Below are positions 29,165 through 41,667 of a stretch of DNA of 64,000 nt, piece after piece. The stretch is from Blastobasis lacticolella (lineage: Eukaryota > Arthropoda > Insecta > Lepidoptera > Blastobasidae). Where the stretch lies: NCBI GenBank assembly GCA_905147135.1, contig LR990056.1:17494001-17558000 (forward strand), written 5' to 3'. The number at the start of each line of letters is the position of its first letter. The first letter of the stretch is position 1. The notes beneath the pieces were generated by a model that saw only the letters and a program-made list of their open reading frames with translations, ran no database searches and was not told where the DNA came from. The translations under genes and the position numbers were made by a program.

Positions 29165-30410
29165 CCCTTAGAAGAGACTGTCCAACTATCTTAATTGTCT
29201 GATAATGCCATAGGCAATGGGATCATACCTTATGTAGGTTTCCAGATTTTATGTTCCGAGGTTTTAATGCCAGGAGCCAGCTGTTCAGAATGATCTATAA
29301 GAAAATATTGCCTTATTTCTACGGCTTGAGGTTTCGGTACGGGTTGTAAGTTGTAGTACCTACCTATCCTATTTAGTTTCCTTACCTAGGCATTTCCTAT
29401 GTTCAAATCATTCTGACCAATCTTTCAATGTCTGATATTTCAGTTCAAAGCTGACTGATTATTTTGTTATATTCTACCAGTATTAGCAATGACTTTGAAA
29501 ACTTGGCACCAATAGTGCAACCTTATTTAGTGTTGGAAATGTTTGGATATTGTTTGTTTATAGCAAACTCAAAAATCATGCTTTTAGTGATACACTGTAG
29601 GCCTTTGTAGGTACTACCATGTTACCTGTTGAATCATTTGTTGCTATTTTTTTGCGATTTTTAGATATTTATTACTTACTACACATTCCGTGTAAATAAT
29701 TTAGAGAGAACTACTATTTTTCCAAAAGTTTATTGTACTGTTTCAATAAGAGATGTGAGGAAAGTGGCGCCCCCATTTACTTCCTACCCATTTTGGTTAC
29801 CTACTGTAGGCTATCTACGCGTAATGTACAAACTAGTATTTATTAGTTATTTTTATACCTATTAAAATACTCTATTGAATTTTAAGCGTAAAATAAGGTT
29901 TAGATCAAATTAAGAGATATAATTTATTAAGAAGGGTTACCTGATGATAGTAAGATGTTTTCTTATGTTTATTTTTACTTTATTGCTAATGTAATGACTG
30001 GCCGACTATACTTGCCATGAAATCAAATTGTAATTTAAGAAATATCCTTAACAAAATATACCTTATTTATCCACATCAGTCTGTTAAGACGTATTTTGTT
30101 GTCCCGTGGTAAGGTTGACTAATTTTCTCGCTGCCGAGTGCCAACTTAATATATGATATTGTATTGTATCCTATCTACTTTACAGCAGTACCTACTGTAC
30201 CACAAACTTATCTTGGCTAATAAGTTATTATATTATCCGACCATGTGGCCAAAACTGGTCGTTTTGTAATACATATCAATGCCAACAGCGACGCTGTCAG
30301 ACAAGTTTGTTTCACTGTAGCTACATATTTAATGTTTGTAAATTATTCGTCAGTGTTTTATTAAGTTGTCTACATTTATTTAATAAATCCTACAATAAAA
30401 GTTGTTTCTT
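29165..30410 (+). other. Probable 3' UTR of the GMC gene
   Basis: AT-rich and free of recognisable repeats, unlike the introns. It ends with two AATAAA hexamers at 30382-30387 and 30394-30399 followed by a T-rich stretch, a plausible cleavage region. The extent is inferred; no transcript evidence. Confidence 0.5.
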
Positions 30411-30767
30411 TTTCTTCTACGACCTTATCTCGCTCGCTTCTTTCGGCGGCGCTTTGCGCGAGCGTGCGAAAAAGTATGCAAGCTATCGCCATTTTAGGCA
30501 GCCCCACTTCTGTAGCCTATGCTAATGTAATGTTTCTAAAAATCCTTTGTAATCCCTTTCCCCGCCAAGAGTTTTCGTCAAAAACGTTCACCACACGCCA
30601 CGACAATAAACGTGTCGTCAGGTACTATAACGATAAGAAAAAATAGAGTTAAATTGGTAAGATTGATTTGTCTGATAATATCGACATTGGCGGCGAGGGC
30701 ACGAAACTTAAACGTCTGATATATCAGACTTTGGTGCTGAAAAGGTTAATGTAGTCTTACTTTATTT

Positions 30768-30992
30768 CCTACTAATATCAATATTATAAATGCGAAAGTT
30801 CGTAAGCATGGATGTTTTTACTCCTTCACGCAAAAACTACTTAGCTAACTACTGAACGGGTTTCGATGAAATTTGGCAATAATGTAATTAACAGCCAAAT
30901 ATATCCCGTTATTTAATGTGGCTCCCGAGGGAACTGGTCCGAATCGAAACGCCCAGTTATACCCGGACGAAGTTGCAGACAACATCTAGTAA
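30768..30992 (+). repeat. CTAGT-ended lepidopteran repeat (Helitron-like?), copy 1
   Basis: TACTAATATCAATATTATAA, ATGCGAAAGTTCGTAAG, TGAACGGGTTTCGATGAAAT, and an end GACGAAGTTGCAGACAACAT then CTAGTA. A TC/TA start with a CTAG end suggests a non-autonomous Helitron, but I cannot prove the class. Confidence 0.45.
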
Positions 30993-31290
30993 ATAAAAAT
31001 ATGAGGATAAAATAGATAAAATAAAAAGCAAATAATTTGTTTATAGCGTCTATATTTCACAGAAAGACAGCCGCTGTGTTACGCTTACACCTTACTGGAA
31101 CTAGGCCGCGTGCGCCGCCATCACCTGCCAACAACAATGGAATATGAATTTATTTACAACTCAGTAATAAACAAGCAGAGAGGCCACCTGATGGCAAGCG
31201 GTAACAGTCGCCCATAACATCTACAATTCATTTAGGTTGCAGGCAGCGACTGCCGTCCGGCCTCCGTGACTCAATTAATAGGGGAACCAG

Positions 31291-31536
31291 CAGCCGTATT
31301 CACAATGGCTCGGAAATCGGATTCGGATACGGAATCGATTAAGGAACCCGCAAAAGTTCGTAGGAAAATGTGGTTTCAGTTAATTTTGATGAAATTTTCT
31401 TATGTTATAGAGAGTTTCCGTGGAATCTATCGGGATTCTGAATAACAGTTTTCGAATCGATCGACACGGATTCGCCACTCACGAATTTCGTGTCGAATCG
31501 TTCGGAAACGGTTCCGAATCATTGTGAATACGGCTA
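31291..31536. mobile_element. 246-bp TIR element inserted in a SINE
   Basis: Ends CAGCCGTATTCACAATGG and, inward from the right, TAGCCGTATTCACAATGA. A 3-bp CAG duplication flanks it (31288-31290 and 31537-31539). The sequences on either side join into a family C SINE body (GGGGAAC..CAGATCAGATTGG..), so the empty site can be seen in sister copies. A 3-bp duplication fits PIF/Harbinger-type MITEs. Internal blocks GAATCG/CGATTC recur inverted. Confidence 0.68.
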
Positions 31537-31781
31537 CAGATCAGATTGGATCATGGTTACACGTTCAGTCACCTGAATGTGCAGGTGACTGAATGTGTAA
31601 TGTGTAACTCACCATAAGAGCATAGGTTCAACTAATGTAAATAACTCAGACACTGTTTCCTATGTAGGGAAGTAAACAGGTCATCTGATGGCGAGTGATC
31701 ACCTTCGCCCATTAACATCTGGGGGTAGCAATGAGCCTTTGACAAAGGTATAGGCACGTTTCTTGAAGACCCCAATGTCAT

Positions 31782-32056
31782 ATCTAATATATAAAATTCT
31801 CGTGTCACAGTTTTCGTTGCCATACTCCTCCGAAACGGCTTGACCGATTTTGATGAAATTTTTTGTGCTTATCCGGTATCTATGAGAATCGGCTAACATC
31901 TATTTTTCATCCCCCTAAATGTTAGGGGTAGTCCACCCCTAAATTTTTTATTTATTTTTTAGACGTAGGTGTAGGGTAGGTGTAGGGTAAGTGTACGGTA
32001 GGTGTAGGGTAGGGTTAGAACGCTACGCGAACGAAGTCGCGCCGGGTCCACTAGTT
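31782..32056 (+). repeat. CTAGT-ended repeat, copy 2
   Basis: TCTAATATATAAAATTCTCG, GGCTTGACCGATTTTGATGA, a GTAGGTGTAGGG tandem run at 31965-32015, and the end CGAAGTCGCGCCGGGTCCAC then TAGT. The same last 30 bp occur alone at 49547-49576. Confidence 0.5.
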
Positions 32057-32250
32057 ATATTATATATTGATCAACATACTCAAGGGTAAACATCTAGAAT
32101 CATTTTCCTAGCCAGGCCTGCTTCATATTCGGCTACATCATCACTTCCCACCAGTTCACATGGCAGTCAAATGCACCAGGCATTTGGCCAGCTCTTATTA
32201 AATAAAACTTATTACATGTACTCAATTATTTGTTTACCTGTAAAAACTTT

Positions 32251-34296
32251 TTAGTCGAAGAGACCGAAGCCCATGTCCTCATCCTCAGACTCGGATTCCT
32301 CCTTCTTGGCCTCCTTGGTTTCTGTAATAGATAAATGAAAGTGTAAAATAGATGTTGAATACATACATATCGATTAATATTTGGTCAACAGTCATCAGGT
32401 AAGTTTTCACAGCACTGACACTCAGTCGAAAGATGGTATAAATTGAAATCATCATGTTCAAAGTATTATGATATAGTAAAAATGAAATCATTAATATGTT
32501 TCATTGAGTAACTGCAGAAGCGTAATCTTTGTACGAGATAAATCAAATAAAACACTAGGAAAAAAGTGAGGCACAGAATTGCTGTGTTCTAGAATTTACA
32601 GACAAAATCAATTGTCAATTGATTAACAGACTGCTTATTATTTGGCATTCTCTAAAAATATGTTTCCACAGTGCCTACAAGATATCATATCCAGCCACAA
32701 AACTGAAAAATGTCCCAAACAAGCCCTGATTGTTACAGGTTAAAATAACCTATTTGACTAACACTAGTACTACCAATAAAACATTTGAGCCACAGGGCCG
32801 TTTCTATTAGAAATAACTCCCTCAAAAATTTCAACAGTTTTTGTTTGTTTCCTTTAGGGGCAGGTATAGTCCATACAAAGCACAGGACTTTCACATAATT
32901 ATGTTAGCAGCAAAGAACAGTCCACTAATGACTTGGAGCCTCCTCCACAGTCTAACTAACTAACCTTTGTGAGGCTTAGTTTACAGCATTGAAAATATTC
33001 AGCAGAAAATACTTCTAACATTAGTAGCTTTTTACAACACCCTTTACTTTTGACCTACCTACATTACGTACCCTTCTAATTAAATTAAACTACTAATTAA
33101 TTATTGTTTTAAAAATGGATAGTTGGATAGACACTAAAAGAACTAAATTACATCATGATATACACACATCAGCTTACAGCTTGCTAGTGTATAATAAATA
33201 ATAATAATAATTAAAAGTAGAGAAACGTCAATGTTCCACAACAGTGTATCATACAATTCTCCCAAAATATCAGCCTACTCATAACCCATAGATACATTGT
33301 AATATGTGATAACCAGCAACCTAAACATCTACATACCTTTCTTCTCCTCAGCGGCAGCGGCGGCTGGCGCGGCGGCGGCGGCAGCGGCGGGCGCCGCGCC
33401 TCCCGCTGGCATCGACGAGAGCTTCTCGCGGCCTGGGGGGAACATCACCAATCAATAAGGGGGTAAAGATCCATTGTGAATGAGTGTGTAAGGTGGAAAC
33501 TCAGTTACAATGTTCACAGCAAGGTCGTTCAGACGAAAGATGGTGTTTTGTTGGATCATCATGTACAGTACGCATATGTTCTACGTTTGTTGATTGTGAA
33601 TGATGCTATTGGATTGTCCTGGGCCGAGTCCAAACAGAATCAGGTTTACACTAGTGGTTTGAGGAGGGCTTTTGTTGGTCTGTACCAATTTAGAGAATGA
33701 GGACATAATAAAACAGATTTTGTTCTCTTGCATTCAAATTAAAAATATCAACACAACTAATTAATTGAATACTGTTTATTACAAAACAGTAAAATACTAC
33801 TCTGTTGCTTCATACTTATCTCAGCCATACAATGGTCACTGCTGAACCTAGAGCACAGACCTCCCTCCACACCAATCTACTATGGGCCTCCCCTTTACGA
33901 AGTTGTCGATCAATCTCTTAGGGGGCCATCTCATGCCCATGCAATTTAATAGATACAAATATATTGTATCACAATGAATTTCAGCCCTATTTTGTTTTGT
34001 AATGTACCTATTCCACAAAGACATAGTGTAATAATTTATCTTTGTGCACTAAAAATCTTCCAGCAGTTTCTTCCTTTAAGTAAAGTCAGTATTCAGGGAA
34101 ATTTTGTAATAGAGTAATACACACCAGCCGCGATAAGCTCCTCAACATCCTTGCCAGCGAGAGAGGCAATGATCTTCTTCAGCTTCTCGGCATCAGCCTC
34201 AATACCGACGGAGCCCAGGATTTTCTCCACATCCGCAGCAGCGGGCGCTGCCTTGCCACCCAGCACAGCCAACAGGTAAGCGGCCACGTAACGCAT
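32251..34296 (-). CDS. RpLP2: 60S acidic ribosomal protein P2, complete
   Basis: Stalk protein of the large ribosomal subunit: P1/P2 dimers on P0 recruit elongation factors to the GTPase centre. Three coding exons on the minus strand: 34296-34125, 33432-33337, 32321-32251 (172+96+71 nt = 112 aa and stop), with GT..AG introns and matching phases. The N-terminal dimerisation domain begins MRYVAAYLLAVLGG and includes DVEKILGSVGIEADAEKLKK. A hinge of alanine/proline runs follows, then an acidic linker and the invariant C-terminal tail DDMGFGLFD-type motif, here DEDMGFGLFD. An ATG 18 nt upstream (34314) lies before the acceptor AG at 34299-34298, so MRYV is the start. The ubiquitous MGFGLFD tail, length and Ala-rich hinge make the assignment firm; P2 is preferred over P1 from the MRYVAAYLLA start. 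Confidence 0.97.
32325..33330 (-). other. RpLP2 intron 3 (last intron)
   Basis: AT-rich intron between acceptor CTATTACAG (32322) and donor GTATGT (33336). I recognise no mobile element in it, in contrast to the GMC introns. Confidence 0.5.
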
Positions 34297-34319
34297 TCTG
34301 GAAGAAGGTGCCAAGTATT

Positions 34320-35121
34320 ATGTTATATGAATCTTGAAATAAGCTAATAAAAGGTACAATTACATACAGTCAACCAGAATTGGCTACATGTGTCAACACA
34401 CCACAAACATACATGTAAATGTACCTACTTGACGGTTGGAGTGTAGCAAAGGGGGCGCTGAGGAAAAAAGACTTGTAAAATTTCGAACCTACTTGACTAC
34501 CAGATGGTTTTAAATTAAAATAAAAGGAATTCTACATCATCTGTTGTCATGGCTCTGAGTGTATGTATAACATACAATAGCAGATGTTTTCTATACCAGT
34601 GAGGAGGTAAATCGTTAATACATAAGGTGGTAAACACACCAGTGAGCCTTTTATACCGATACCAAGGTGGAAAGGCGGGAGTTTGATTCTAACCTCAAAC
34701 GTCACACATGTTTTAGTGTTTACAATATTTACAGACTTGCATGTTGAATGAGTTTTGATACGATGGCTTTTATAAACATAACGCGTTATTTTTACGCTAG
34801 GAACAACATTATATTGTATCAATGGGGTACGTCAAGCATGACGATTGCAAACAAATATTCCGCCACGCTCAACTAGTCTCAAGACTAAATAGGCTAAATA
34901 GCTTAGATTATAGTTGTAAAAGTACTCATTATTACACTATTAAATTATAAAAGCTATACACTAAACGCGGTCACTACGAGGCACTAAAGTTGTTGGTTGT
35001 CGCCGAACACATCCGAGTGAATCTTGCGTGAATACAAACAATTCCACAACATTTTGCATTTCACATATTAAACAATATCTGTGCTCTGAAAACACAGTAT
35101 TATTTTAAAATAAAACACTTA
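34320..35121 (-). other. RpLP2 first intron
   Basis: Unannotated AT-rich intron downstream of the 5' UTR exon. I see no repeat family member. Confidence 0.45.
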
Positions 35122-35122
35122 C

Positions 35123-35205
35123 TTTTAAGTCGAATAGACACGAAACGTGTTCTGCCGTGAGAAATACGAACGTCTTGAACGATTGTCAAGGCAAGAAGGA
35201 AAACT
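35123..35205 (-). promoter_or_regulatory. RpLP2: RpLP2 5' UTR exon and 5'TOP-like start region
   Basis: A donor site AAAA|GTAAGT lies at 35122 on the minus strand, in position to splice to the acceptor at 34298. About 80 nt upstream is a pyrimidine run TTTTCCTTCTTGCC (35205-35192, minus). Ribosomal protein mRNAs begin at a C in such a tract (5'TOP), which couples their translation to TOR signalling. The start site is inferred. Confidence 0.6.
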
Positions 35206-35526
35206 GAGGTTATGAAGTTGGGAAGCGTCAGGCGGCAAAATTGACAGCTGTCATAATAATGTTGCCAATGCGTGTACTACAAAATATGCCCACATGCAGC
35301 AGTCCGTCAAGAAGTAATGATTTTCAGAAAGCTACTTTAGAAAGTAAAAAGTGTAGTTTGGCGTGCCTCAGTAGATCCTCAGGTATTAAATTTGGTAACC
35401 GAAGTTACTCGGAAAGGTGTTTCGTGAAAAGATACTTAGTTTAAATATCTTATCTGAATCTCAAAATGTCTACACTGTTCTCGTTTCGATTTATATTTGG
35501 GAATTCTGTCTATATGTCTAAAAATA

Positions 35527-35568
35527 GTTCAAATAATTCTAATAGATGGCTATTAGAATTATTTGAAC
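35527..35568. repeat. Perfect 19-bp inverted repeat, 4-nt loop
   Basis: Left arm GTTCAAATAATTCTAATAG (35527-35545), loop ATGG, right arm its exact reverse complement (35550-35568), followed by a run of nine T. On the plus strand this resembles a stem followed by a T tract; in an insect nucleus it is more likely a short palindrome or MITE relic. About 320 bp upstream of the RpLP2 start region. Confidence 0.85.
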
Positions 35569-35599
35569 AATTTTTTTTTGAATCGTCTATCGGAAAATC

Positions 35600-37965
35600 T
35601 CATTAAAGCCTCTTCAAAATAAGCATGATTTTATCGCGTGCGTTTCTGATTTTCTGCATTTATGCGTTCCGTGTTCTTTCCACACAGCTATGATTTATCG
35701 TCCTTTAGAACGTCATGTCATTCGCCATTCAAAATTGTATGATATATCTTAATCTTATTGGTTGCAAATCACATTAAGCACGGATTATCTTCTCTAATTG
35801 GAGGATTCAAGAACGTAAGCGTCCTAAGTCTATTTCTGCATCATTGTTGCAGCGGTTCTATGCCATTAGGATTACAATAGGAATAAGTGCTAGAGATGGG
35901 TGATCAATAACGTCACGGTGAATGAATCACTATGACTTTTCACGAAGGAACGACTTTTCAAAATCACGTAATTAATAAACGACACACGTTATTATGGACC
36001 ATGACGAGACGTCAGTCTTTTTATTAGGAGTTTAACTATCAGTGACATGTTAAGACGCTACTAAAAGTACTTTAGTGAAAAGGTACTAACATGCCGCTGA
36101 TACTAGGGACGTTATTTATTTTTTTATTAAAACTTTATGCACCAAAAAGTAAAGTGGCGGAATTTATCACCCATGTCTAGCAATGATTCGATTAAAGTTC
36201 TATTGTTCTTTTAAGGGCCTAGTATGCACTATCGCAAGCGTTCTAATTCTTATACAAAATATAGAGAAGTAGATAACTACTCGAAAAAATAAAATCAGTT
36301 GTAAGTAAATTATAGTTTCACTACACATGCTATCGGGTTTGTTACCATGGTTAGTATTGTTTTTACTTCGATATTTCGACGCAGTTGCATGCGTCATGGT
36401 CACGTGTTATATGGTCATGGTGTGTATTGAAAGTGTAGTGAATAACCACGAAAGTCTTAAAACTTATAGTACCTGAACTATAGGACTAAAAATGTAAGTA
36501 CCTACTTAGGTACTTAGGGGCTACTTAGCTTTAGAAATTATAGAAGCTACATCATAGTTAAAATAATAATCATAAAGATTATGAAGTTTACTACATTTTA
36601 TAAACAAAGTCACAAGCCTCGTCCGTCTGTCTGTCTATCTGTCTGTTCGCGATAAACACAAAAACTGCTGAACGGATTTTCTTGCGGTTTTCACCATTAA
36701 ACAGAGTGATTCTTGAGGAAGACTTAAGAGTATAATTTATTACACACACAAACACGCTTTACACACACACACACATTGTAACTATCTAATAAAAATAAAT
36801 CAATTTCATAATGATTAATAGGTGCTTCAAATTAAAATAAGCTTTTGTACGTCAATGTTATTATCTTCAATACGGCAAGGTTTACGTTTCTTTTTCCCTT
36901 AATTAATAATTTCTCACTGTATTTGATTAAACTACGGAATTAAAAAATGTTAACATTAGTTTCTTGTGCTTAGGCCTCTGCGACCCAAGTTAATATCTAC
37001 CGAAAGAGTGTACCTGCTCAATTTGAGTTTTAGATTTTTATTATTTATTATTAGTATTCGTTTCATTCGCACAAATTAACAAAGTTTACGCGAAGGTGTT
37101 TCTACTCCGTTCTCTCACTAGTACCTACGCTAAAACTGAATTAGGAGTTTTCCAGTAGGTATTGTCGATTGGTTTTAAAAAGCATCAATAGATGGCGCTC
37201 CTACAATTTTGGTAATTTTTTACCAAAAGGTTCAACGAAAGGTATTTTAATACACACCTTTCATATTTGTATTGCGTCCATTCTTGATCTTAGTGTCCAT
37301 GAAACGAATTAACTCAGTCAAATTGCTGTTTGTTTTGTTTGTAATAATTTTTTAAAACCTCTAAAATGGTTGAAAACTATTGATAAATACAATATTATCC
37401 AATACAACGTACCCAGTGTTTCTATCCCCTTTGCTAAGAACCTATTACAAGCGATTATCAATTACCAAAATTGTCGGGGCGCATTCTAGTTAGTGGTTAG
37501 GAATGCTTTAGATACCTATTGAAAAACTGCTCATTGACATTTTGGCAACGTCAAAGTCGTACATCGTGACGTTTTTGCTAACGATTTATCGTTAACTTTG
37601 CGGGCTGTCAAATTTGTTCGCTATATCTAACGTAGAATCGTTATATTGACAGCTGAATTCGATAAGTTACCTATCTTTATCGATAGCTTCGAATCTACAG
37701 ACTCCGGAACATTGAGAAAATCTTATCGCTTGCAACTGTTAAAACCATGCCCCTCTTCTCTCCGTTTGCAATTAGTGGACATTGTCCTCTGCCGACCAAT
37801 TTATCATATTAATATGTACGTATATTATCTATATATATTGTAGCCTATAGTGTGTATATACTATGTATGTAGGTGTAAAATTATTAGCTTATAATATAAT
37901 AGTTTACCTAGATGATTAATGCTATTTTTGTTCCTTGTCTGACTCATGTTTATCTTTTTCTCTTT
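35600..37965. other. Unassigned 2.4 kb
   Basis: No gene recognised. 36630-36720 resembles the CTAGT-ended repeat (AAACTGCTGAACGGATTTTC), and a short (CA)n run is at 36741-36776. Confidence 0.35.
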
Positions 37966-37969
37966 GTAG

Positions 37970-38098
37970 ACAAGGGTTGCCTGGAAGAGATTACTTGTAG
38001 CGATAAGGCCGCCTTTGCCCACAATATTTGAGACCTGTTACATTGTCTTTTTTGTAATTTTGTGTGCAATAAAGAGAATATTATCTATCTATCTAATC
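37970..38098 (+). repeat. LINE 3' end with (ATCT)n tail
   Basis: GACAAGGGTTGCCTGGAAGA, GATAAGGCCGCCTTTGCCCA, GTAATTTTGTGTGCAATAAA and then ATCTATCTATCT. The first part is the widespread lepidopteran non-LTR end with the phrase GCGATAAGGCCGCC; the tail pairs with 4600-4668. Confidence 0.65.
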
Positions 38099-38965
38099 GT
38101 TATGATATAACAACCGAAATCCGATAAGTTTGCGATCGCTATGTTTGTCGAGACTGCATCCCCTGGTCTGCGACCTAGGTATAATAAACCAGTTGTAGCA
38201 ATCTACTGCTAAATTGGCAACACTATAATTTATTGTAGCCACGGACTAATAATAAAAGGGACCGATGGATACCTACACGTTCTACCCCACCCGACTAAAT
38301 TGGGTGATTTAGAGGAGCCTTATATAAGTGAATAGTTTTAATTTGCACTAGATGGCGCTTACACAACTCTTGCCTAGCGTTTAAAGTAAAAGTTGCTAGT
38401 AAAATGAAATGTCGTAAGATGGCGCTGTAAAATTTTAAAATTTTTATAACAGTCGTTGACTTATTTATTATAATAACGCAGATGGTTTTTACAAAAAATT
38501 TGTATTATATAAAGCTTAATTTGTTACTTATGGACTTGCTACATGTTACACTATATGTTATTTTTAATGTTTGAAGTCCATTTGTTTTGAATAATAGTTT
38601 TATCCTGTCTCCGGACCCAGTGGCCATAACTGAACGAATAGTCGCCATTTTGAAATGTTTTGTTTTGTTATTTCAACAACGGCGACGCCGTTACGGGATC
38701 AGATACACTTAAGTTTTATAAAATTCCAGAGTGTGAACTTATAACTTATAAAAAACCTGAATTTATTGATGTTTACGCTGTAGACTCGCGGGCCGTCCTC
38801 GCCCTAATTAAGTTATTGACGCTGAGTTTAATTTAAAAATAAAAAGGGTTAGCGCTATTGACTATTTGGACTTAAGAGTCATCTACCGTACATTAAACTT
38901 CCTAAGCTTACAGCAATATCGAGCAGATACCACATTGGGACCTTCATGAAAGGAGCTTACCTATT

Positions 38966-39088
38966 GCCGTTTTCACTAAACTTAGGAATCACCTAATTTC
39001 CTTTTATCTCAATTGGACGTTAGGTACTGATTGGCTGAAGTCTATTTAAGATGGAACTTAGGCGATTTTTAAGTTTAGTGAAAACGGC
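38966..39088. mobile_element. 123-bp MITE (family M3)
   Basis: Inverted ends GCCGTTTTCACTAAACTTAG and, inward from the right, GCCGTTTTCACTAAACTTAA. A lone end (CGTTTTCACTAAACTCGAAT) is at about 19652. Confidence 0.72.
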
Positions 39089-39174
39089 CAAAACGCATTC
39101 TCCTATCGTTAAGGGTGCCCATGGGCGGTGTGGCCAGCCCAATCTAGGGTCTTAAGTCTATTTATTTACTAATA

Positions 39175-39300
39175 GCTCGATTGAATTGTCATCTAAACTT
39201 AATCGTAATTCAACGACAGTTAGACACGTTTTTGGTATTCTGCCACAATTAAAACTGACCTTGAGCTGCTATTGCGATCCAATTTCAATTCAATCGAGCC
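39175..39300. mobile_element. MITE family M1, copy 2
   Basis: GCTCGATTGAATTGTCATC at the left and GGCTCGATTGAATTGAAATT inward from the right. The middle TTTTTGGTATTCTGCCACAA matches copy 1. Confidence 0.7.
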
Positions 39301-39456
39301 ATATTAACTTGAGGCCCTAATCATACGCTTCCCTGTTTGCCTCCATGAATTATAAAAAAAATTACCTATTTCATTCAAATCCATCACGGATATCCCTTAT
39401 ATCTCACAAGTGCCGTATATCTATCGGCGTGAATGCCTTTGACCTTATATTTATAT

Positions 39457-40261
39457 TAGAGATGAAACGGATAGTTGTTTGGCCGGATGCCGGATACCGG
39501 ATATCCGGCCATCTCATCAGCCGGATAGCCGGATATTCGGCCGGACATAGTCTCGGAACAAATCAGTGATTTCAAGTCTTCGTACACGTAAACAATTTCT
39601 ACGACCTACGACGGTTCCATAGATTCGAAATACGCGCTTACACATTAGCCCACAGCATCGTGGATCAGAGTGCAGTAAAAGATTCTCATAGGTGAAGACA
39701 GATGAAATCGCGAGCTACCTTTCAATCAGTGGCGTGCTGCCACTGATTGAACTTTTTTTGACAATTGACACTGCCTACCATTCTGTACTGATAACAATAT
39801 TTTATGATTATCTACGTGAATTTTTCTACGGCAGCATCACTACACTACATCAACGAATCAAAATCAAAATGCAGTATTTTTGCTAAGTTAATAAAGCGTT
39901 TAATAATTTTTGCCTACCCTGTCTGAAAACTCTGTGCACGCCACTGCTTTCAATGTAGGAGCAATTCGTAGTTTAATCCAATTTATATAATTTACTTAAC
40001 ATTGACTTAGCAATTATTTTGACAACTTACTAAATGAACTACAGGACCAACAGTCATATCAATAGTGCTTTGATTAATATTTATCATTTTTAAGATTACT
40101 GTTTTCTGATGTACAAAATCACTTTTATTTACTTTTCATAATTTTTTTGCTATCCGGTATCCGGCCGGATATTAACGCACTATCCGGTATTCGGCCGGAC
40201 AGTAAATTAAGGCCGGATAGGCCGGATACCGGATAGTAACCGGATATCCGTTTCATATCTA
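39457..40261. mobile_element. 805-bp non-autonomous hAT element
   Basis: Ends TAGAGATGAAACGGATA and, inward from the right, TAGATATGAAACGGATA, each followed by many overlapping CCGGATA/TATCCGG blocks. A perfect 8-bp duplication ATTTATAT flanks it (39449-39456 and 40262-40269). No transposase frame. A second hAT copy is nested inside at 39727-39946. Confidence 0.88.
39727..39946. mobile_element. 220-bp hAT-type MITE nested in a hAT
   Basis: Ends CAGTGGCGTGCTGCC and, inward from the right, CAGTGGCGTGCACAG (11 bp of identity). An exact 8-bp duplication CTTTCAAT flanks it (39719-39726 and 39947-39954). The first 30 bp also form a local hairpin around AATCAGTGGC. The termini resemble those of the element at 591-2082. 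Confidence 0.86.
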
Positions 40262-40269
40262 ATTTATAT

Positions 40270-41660
40270 GCATTTTTTTGCTTCTTTTATCACTCATCAT
40301 TATTTATCACTAATAAATAAGAGATTAATTAACTAAAACGCAAAACTACGCCATGCTGTGTAGGTATATCTAGGTACGTACACATACGTACGTACACGGT
40401 CACATGCACATATTGACAACCAAACTACGCCATGGCACACATGTTTACGAAACCAGCCTCATGTCACTGTTGACAGTGCGTAGTCTTTTATTTTTTATTT
40501 GATCTGAGGATAGCGCATCAAAAATAAAGATTTAAATCTGAGGCATTTTGTGTATAATTGAAGACTGTGTGGAATAAATAATGTCTTGAATGTCAGTTGT
40601 GCGGAATCCATATTGTGTAGAATTGTGAATAGGTAGAATTGCGTTTGTGTTGTACCTCGATCAATCCCTATATATTACTACAAAAGGTTTATTCTGGCAA
40701 ACTAAATCTGGCACGTTATTATACCTGTCCAAAATACATTGCCGTGTCAAACCTAACGCCGCGTTTAACCGCGTTCGATTTAAGCCGAGGGGGCTCAAAT
40801 ATTTGGCGCCTACAACATTTGTGATAGCAATAGCGCGTCGCTGTGTAATCACGGCGACTGTTTGACAAGGGGCTGCGAAGGGACACCGGCCGAACAGGAG
40901 TTTGTAATTTATTCCCCGCTCTCACGGCCACGGAATTAATCAGTGGCAAATATTCGTGGCATTTCCAGGCTTCTGCAAGCCAGGATCCGCTTGACGGAGG
41001 TAAAGGAATTGAGTTAAAGAGTTGACACGACGAGACCTCCGTTAGGTAAGCAGGACCCTTCGTTTTATTATAAAAACCGACAAGTTCTAATGAGCTTGCA
41101 GGTTTGTTCCGTTTTCCTGTAGTCATATTTCGTAACTCGCCCACTCGTGTTAGAAAAAGCGAACGAATAAATTGCGATACAAACGCCTACGTTAATGGGG
41201 TTGGCAAAAATAAACTGGGGCAATAAATTAAAATTATGAAAATCGTGTCCAAACATTACTCTTCCCATAGATAAGGGCGGCGGAGCCTGATAAATTTGTT
41301 TCTCCGATACTATCCGGGTTATTAATGCTCCAAATTACTCTCCTGGGATGTGCAAATAAAATCTGAAATTCAAAAAAGTGCTGCTAATTGCCCGCGATTT
41401 GTTGCGATGCCCCAACAACAGGCGTTCCGAGCATTTGTCTCTTACTAAACATTATGGGATGGATGATGAACATTTTGCATGTCGCTACTAATGACTTACA
41501 CATTTATGGCCCACAACTAGTACAATGCTAGCTTCATTCTGCGGCTACGGAAGCGTAGTTCAGTTATAGCGTGTTATCTGTTTTTTATTTTGAATATTCA
41601 TTGAATTTTCTTGAATTTTTGAATAAGCTTATTCTAGGGTAATAGACAATAATACTAGTC
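40270..41660. other. Unassigned 1.4 kb
   Basis: Overlapping short frames at 40640-41270 on both strands look open but show no domain, no splice pattern and no similarity to the other repeats here. I make no call. Confidence 0.35.
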
Positions 41661-41667
41661 AATTGGC

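Noticed and set aside
31965..32015. Telomere-like GTAGG/TAGGG run
   Set aside because: Insect telomeres are TTAGG arrays; this run is irregular, short and lies inside a dispersed repeat.
34294..34314. MAPSSR extension of RpLP2
   Set aside because: The extra codons lie upstream of the splice acceptor; MRYVAAYLLA is the conserved start of P2.
40639..41270. Overlapping open frames on both strands (up to 141 aa)
   Set aside because: No domain, no splice pattern and no match to known families; openness on both strands at once suggests chance.
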